A stretch of DNA of 7,792 nt. Origin: a bacterium. GTDB taxonomy: Bacteria; Eremiobacterota; Eremiobacteria; Baltobacterales; Baltobacteraceae. The first letter of the stretch is position 1; each line of letters begins with the position of its first letter. This document shows positions 5,042 through 7,792 of this stretch, piece after piece. The notes beneath the pieces are model-generated. The model was not told the DNA's origin. It did no database searches and saw only the letters and a list, made by a program, of their open reading frames with translations. A program made the translations under genes and the position numbers. The stretch lies in contig JAJXXM010000302.1 in assembly GCA_021781095.1 (NCBI GenBank), forward strand, positions 1 to 7,792, written 5' to 3'.

Positions 5042-6726
5042 GCGCGCTTGAAGAGCCTCGCGACGTTCTCGGGTTCGAGACGCAGCATGGTGGGGCGACC
5101 GTGCGGGCAATGCATGGGATTCACGCACCGCTGCAAATCGTCGACCATCCGCACCATCTCGGCAAAGGCGAGCCGCTCGCCCGCCGTCGTTACCGAATGG
5201 CAGGCTAACGAAGCCCAGATACGTTCGCGCACGTCGCGCTGCGGATGCTCCTCCGAAAGATCGTCGAGGAAGCCCGCCAAATCGAAGGATCGCGCGCCAT
5301 ATCCGGCCGGGGTCGCGGTGACTCGATAACTGCGTTCCCCGAAGGGCTCGATTTCGAGCCCGCCTTCGCGGAGAAGTTCGAGCGCGCGTTCGAGCCGTTC
5401 GCTCTGCGCGGGATCGAGTTCGACGATCGAAGGCACGAGCAGCGGCTCGCTCGGCGCGTGCGCGGCGGCGGCAGCGACGATCCGTTCGTAGGCAACCCGT
5501 TCGTGCGCGGCGTGCTGATCGACGAGGAGAATCGTGCGCCCGTCGGTCGCGAGAATATAGGTCGCATCGACCTGCGCGAGCACGCGCATGCCGTTTGGCG
5601 CCGCGGCCGGTGCGTCGCCGGGTTCGGGATCGTACTGCAGGAGGCGCGCCTGTTCGTAGCGCTCCGGCGGCGCAAGCGAGAGGTGCTCGCCGGGTTCGGC
5701 GCCCAGCGTTCGGCTCAATCGTTCGCGCGCATCGCCGCGCAGCGTCGCGGCGATCGCATGGCGGACGCTCTCGCCGACTTGCGTGCCGAAGCGCAAGCGC
5801 ACGTCGCTCTTGGTTGGGTGAACGTTCGCATCGACGTGCTCGGGCGGAAGATCGAGCATCAAGACGCCGTAGGGCTGACGGCCGATCATCGAAAACGTTT
5901 GATACCCCGCGCTCCACGCGCCGGCGAGGAGCGAACTCCGAAGAAGCCGCCGATTCACAAAGAGAATCTGCATGCGTCGATCCGCGCGTTCGTTGCCGGG
6001 TGCGCTGATGAACCCGCGCAATCCGCCGTGCATCGATGCGGCCGCCGAAGCATCGATCTCCAACATCGTCTTTGCGGCTTCGCGCCCGAAGACGGCGGCG
6101 AGCCGCTCGCGCGGGTCGGCGGTCGCCGGCATCGCCCAATGTTGCTCGCCGTCGTTGCGAAACGTAAACGAAATCTCGGGATAGGCGAGCGCGAAGGTGC
6201 TCAACCAGGTGTTCACGCGCGCGAGTTCCGCCGCCGGCGATTTCAGATACTCGCGCCGGACGGGGACGTTGGCGAAGAGCCCCTCCGCGACCGCGCTCGT
6301 TCCGGTCGGAGCGGCGACGCGCACGATCGGCTCGATGCGTTCGCCGTAGGCGACGATCTTCGCGCCGATCTCTTCGTCACGCGTGCGGGAGACGATCGTG
6401 AGGCGCGCGACCGCCGCGATACTCGCGAGCCCCTCACCGCGAAACCCCAACGTCGCGACCGCCTGAAGATCCTCGGCATCCCGGAGTTTACTCGTCGCGT
6501 GGCGCGCGGGGGCGAGCGCGATATCTTCGATCGCGATTCCGCTGCCATCGTCGCTTACCTCGATGCGTTCGGTACCGCCGCGCAGCAACGAGACGTCGAT
6601 GCGGCGCGCGCCGGCGTCGACCGCATTTTCGACGAGCTCTTTGACGACCGAGAGCGGTCGTTCGACGATCTCGCCCGCGGCGATCTGCCCGATCGTCCGT
6701 TCGTCGAGGGCGGCGATCTGCGGCAT
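5038..6726 (-). CDS. mutL: DNA mismatch repair protein MutL, endonuclease type
   Basis: MutL is the GHKL ATPase that couples mismatch-bound MutS to strand incision. The 562 residues are somewhat short for the family, mainly through a linker of about 50 residues (330-380). N-terminal ATPase motifs are ELVENAVDAGA (30-40), DDGSGI (59-64), HATSK (76-80), TLGFRGEGL (92-100) and the VNRR strand (257-260). The C-terminal domain has DQHAAHERVAYE (403-414), an exact DQHA(x)2E(x)4E nuclease motif, plus ACH (508-510) and CPHGRP (540-545) that complete the metal site. So this MutL should nick the strand itself and no MutH is needed. The stretch that usually reads QPLLVP is EPLLVP here (427-432). The ATG at 6724-6726 overlaps the mutS stop as TAATG without a clear Shine-Dalgarno sequence, and the TGA overlaps the miaA GTG by 4 bases. 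A co-translated mutSL unit is likely. Confidence 0.98.
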   Translation of the reverse strand: MPQIAALDERTIGQIAAGEIVERPLSVVKELVENAVDAGARRIDVSLLRGGTERIEVSDDGSGIAIEDIALAPARHATSKLRDAEDLQAVATLGFRGEGLASIAAVARLTIVSRTRDEEIGAKIVAYGERIEPIVRVAAPTGTSAVAEGLFANVPVRREYLKSPAAELARVNTWLSTFALAYPEISFTFRNDGEQHWAMPATADPRERLAAVFGREAAKTMLEIDASAAASMHGGLRGFISAPGNERADRRMQILFVNRRLLRSSLLAGAWSAGYQTFSMIGRQPYGVLMLDLPPEHVDANVHPTKSDVRLRFGTQVGESVRHAIAATLRGDARERLSRTLGAEPGEHLSLAPPERYEQARLLQYDPEPGDAPAAAPNGMRVLAQVDATYILATDGRTILLVDQHAAHERVAYERIVAAAAAHAPSEPLLVPSIVELDPAQSERLERALELLREGGLEIEPFGERSYRVTATPAGYGARSFDLAGFLDDLSEEHPQRDVRERIWASLACHSVTTAGERLAFAEMVRMVDDLQRCVNPMHCPHGRPTMLRLEPENVARLFKRA

Positions 6727-7792
6727 TATAGCAACCGCAACTGTTCGCGGCTCTCGGTTGGGCCGGAGCGCCGACGCATCGGAATCCGCGTTTCGAGATC
6801 GGGGCCGGCTCCGAGCGTCTCGGCGATCTCTTGCGCGCGGTCGACGACGCTCGCCGGTAGCCCCGCCATGCGCGCAACTTCGATACCGAACGAGCGCGAG
6901 GAACTTCCCGGCTGGACGCGATGCGAGAAGACGGGTTCGTTGCCGCGCCCGAGATTCTCGACGGCGGTAATGTGATAGTTCGCGACGCCGGTCCAATGCT
7001 CGGCGAGCGCGCAGAGCTCGTGAAAATGCGTCGCAAAACACGTCATCGGCGCACCGTCGCCGAGCGCGAGAATATACTCGCAGATCGCTTGCGCGATCGC
7101 GAGGCCGTCGATCGTGCCGGTGCCGCGACCGATCTCGTCGACGAGGAGCAACGAGCGTGCCGTGCAGCGACGAAGGATATTCGCCGCTTCGGCCATCTCC
7201 ATGTAAAACGTCGATTGTCCCGAAGCCAAGTCATCCCCCGCGCCGATGCGCGTGAAGATGCGATCGACGATGCCGAGCTTCATGCTCTTGGCGGGCACGA
7301 ACGAACCGATCTGCGCGAGAATCGTCAGCAACCCGATCTGGCGGAGATAGGTCGATTTGCCGCCCATGTTCGGCCCGGTCAGCAGAATGAAGCGATGCTC
7401 GCGCTCCAACAACCGCACGTCGTTGGGGACGAAGCGACGCTGCACCACCGCTTCCATCACCGGGTGGCGGCCGTCGACGATCTCGATCCGGGATTCGTCG
7501 AGAAATTCGGGGCGCGCGTATCCGCGCGTCGCCGCCTTTTCGGCAAGCGCAACGCTGACGTCGATCGCCGCGAGCGCCGCACCCGCGGCCGCGAGTCCAT
7601 CGACGCGCGCGGCGATCCGTTCCACGAGCTCGGCAAAGAGCCGTTGCTCGATACGTTCCTGGCGGCTCTGCGCGCTCGCTATCGCCGTTTCGAGTTCTTT
7701 GAGTTCGGTGGTGGTATAGCGCTCGCTCCCGGCGAGCGTCTGGCGACGGACGTATTCGGCGGGAACTCGCGCGGCATACGCGTGCCCGACTT
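6726..7792 (-). CDS. mutS: DNA mismatch repair protein MutS, C-terminal 354 residues (5' end outside window)
   Basis: The frame enters from the right edge and ends at TAA 6726-6728; numbering here counts from the first full codon (7790). Residues 1-60 or so carry the end of the lever/clamp domains, including a typical VPAEYVRRQTLAGSERY stretch. The ABC-type ATPase follows: Walker A TGPNMGGKST (138-147), the DDLASGQSTFYMEMAE signature (about 186-201), Walker B LLLVDEIGRGTG (215-226) and the switch ATHFHEL (253-259). It recognises base mismatches as a dimer and uses ATP to become a sliding clamp that recruits MutL. Two details stand out. The usual Ser in DEIGRGTST is Gly here, and the protein stops about 30 residues after the core, without the long C-terminal tail of E. 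coli MutS, ending in QLRLL, which resembles a sliding-clamp binding motif. The domain order and the mutL neighbour favour MutS1 over MutS2. It begins the visible part of the minus-strand operon; the promoter is outside. Confidence 0.97.
   Translation of the reverse strand, partial: VGHAYAARVPAEYVRRQTLAGSERYTTTELKELETAIASAQSRQERIEQRLFAELVERIAARVDGLAAAGAALAAIDVSVALAEKAATRGYARPEFLDESRIEIVDGRHPVMEAVVQRRFVPNDVRLLEREHRFILLTGPNMGGKSTYLRQIGLLTILAQIGSFVPAKSMKLGIVDRIFTRIGAGDDLASGQSTFYMEMAEAANILRRCTARSLLLVDEIGRGTGTIDGLAIAQAICEYILALGDGAPMTCFATHFHELCALAEHWTGVANYHITAVENLGRGNEPVFSHRVQPGSSSRSFGIEVARMAGLPASVVDRAQEIAETLGAGPDLETRIPMRRRSGPTESREQLRLL
6729..6743 (-). other. Possible beta-clamp binding motif at the MutS C-terminus
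   Basis: The last five codons of mutS read QLRLL directly before the stop. Bacterial clamp-binding peptides follow a loose Q-L-x-L-F/L pattern, and MutS proteins carry one near their C-terminus (QMSLL in E. coli, from memory). The match and its free, terminal position fit, but five residues can match by chance. Confidence 0.4.

Larger units (their letters stand above)
1014..7100. repeat. Dispersed palindrome GCGATCGC, eight copies
   Basis: Exact GCGATCGC occurs at 1014-1021, 1557-1564, 1905-1912, 2615-2622, 3660-3667, 4025-4032, 5750-5757 and 7093-7100. All are inside coding sequence, spread over the second RCK gene, the antiporter, the radical SAM gene, dapF, mutL and mutS. The inner core CGATCG occurs about 30 times by hand count. 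The same octamer is known as HIP1 in cyanobacteria. Codon preference (GCG, ATC, TCG) explains part of it. Confidence 0.5.

Noticed and set aside
5042..6139. Long upstream extension of the miaA frame
   Set aside because: The extension is low-complexity arginine-rich sequence overlapping mutL in another frame. The GTG at 5041 gives a normal MiaA N-terminus and a GTGA junction.
5245..6975. A 576-residue open frame on the plus strand
   Set aside because: It is the antisense shadow of mutL, whose motifs are complete. The translation is rich in Arg, Asp and Ala, without recognisable motifs, as expected in GC-rich DNA.

Overview
The window is about two-thirds GC and almost completely coding: by my reading only base 400 lies outside a gene. 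There are no tRNA or rRNA genes, insertion sequences, phage genes or CRISPR repeats. The genes are bacterial housekeeping genes with strong GC-ending codon preference. MutL carries the metal-dependent endonuclease motif, which points away from gammaproteobacteria that use MutH. Composition, gene style and the kind of radical SAM protein suggest a deep-branching high-GC soil lineage such as Eremiobacterota (WPS-2) or a neighbouring phylum. That placement is an impression, not a result.

Left part, plus strand (1-1087): two RCK/TrkA-type NAD-binding proteins lie in tandem. The first enters from outside the window, and the second (401-1087) starts one base after its stop behind a good ribosome binding site. 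Such proteins gate potassium channels or transporters from the cytoplasmic side. The membrane partner is not visible.

Rest of the window, minus strand (7792 down to 1070): a six-gene run without spacers, read in the order mutS (5' end cut off), mutL, miaA, dapF, an uncharacterised radical SAM protein, and a CPA1-type sodium/proton antiporter. Junctions are TAATG, GTGA, directly abutting (TAAATG), an 11-base overlap, and TAATG. Most starts lack a clear Shine-Dalgarno sequence at the usual distance, so translational coupling along one transcript is likely. The antiporter runs tail-to-tail into the second RCK gene with an 18-base overlap of the two 3' ends.

Together the operon covers mismatch repair (MutS recognises the mismatch, MutL nicks the strand), tRNA A37 prenylation (MiaA), meso-diaminopimelate synthesis for lysine and cell wall (DapF), one unknown radical chemistry, and cation/proton exchange. 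mutS-mutL-miaA is a widespread cluster. The dapF, radical SAM and antiporter tail is less usual.

The points most worth following are the radical SAM protein, a possible sliding-clamp motif at the extreme C-terminus of MutS set against a changed one in MutL, a small ribosome-loading ORF before dapF, and marked enrichment of the palindrome CGATCG/GCGATCGC.
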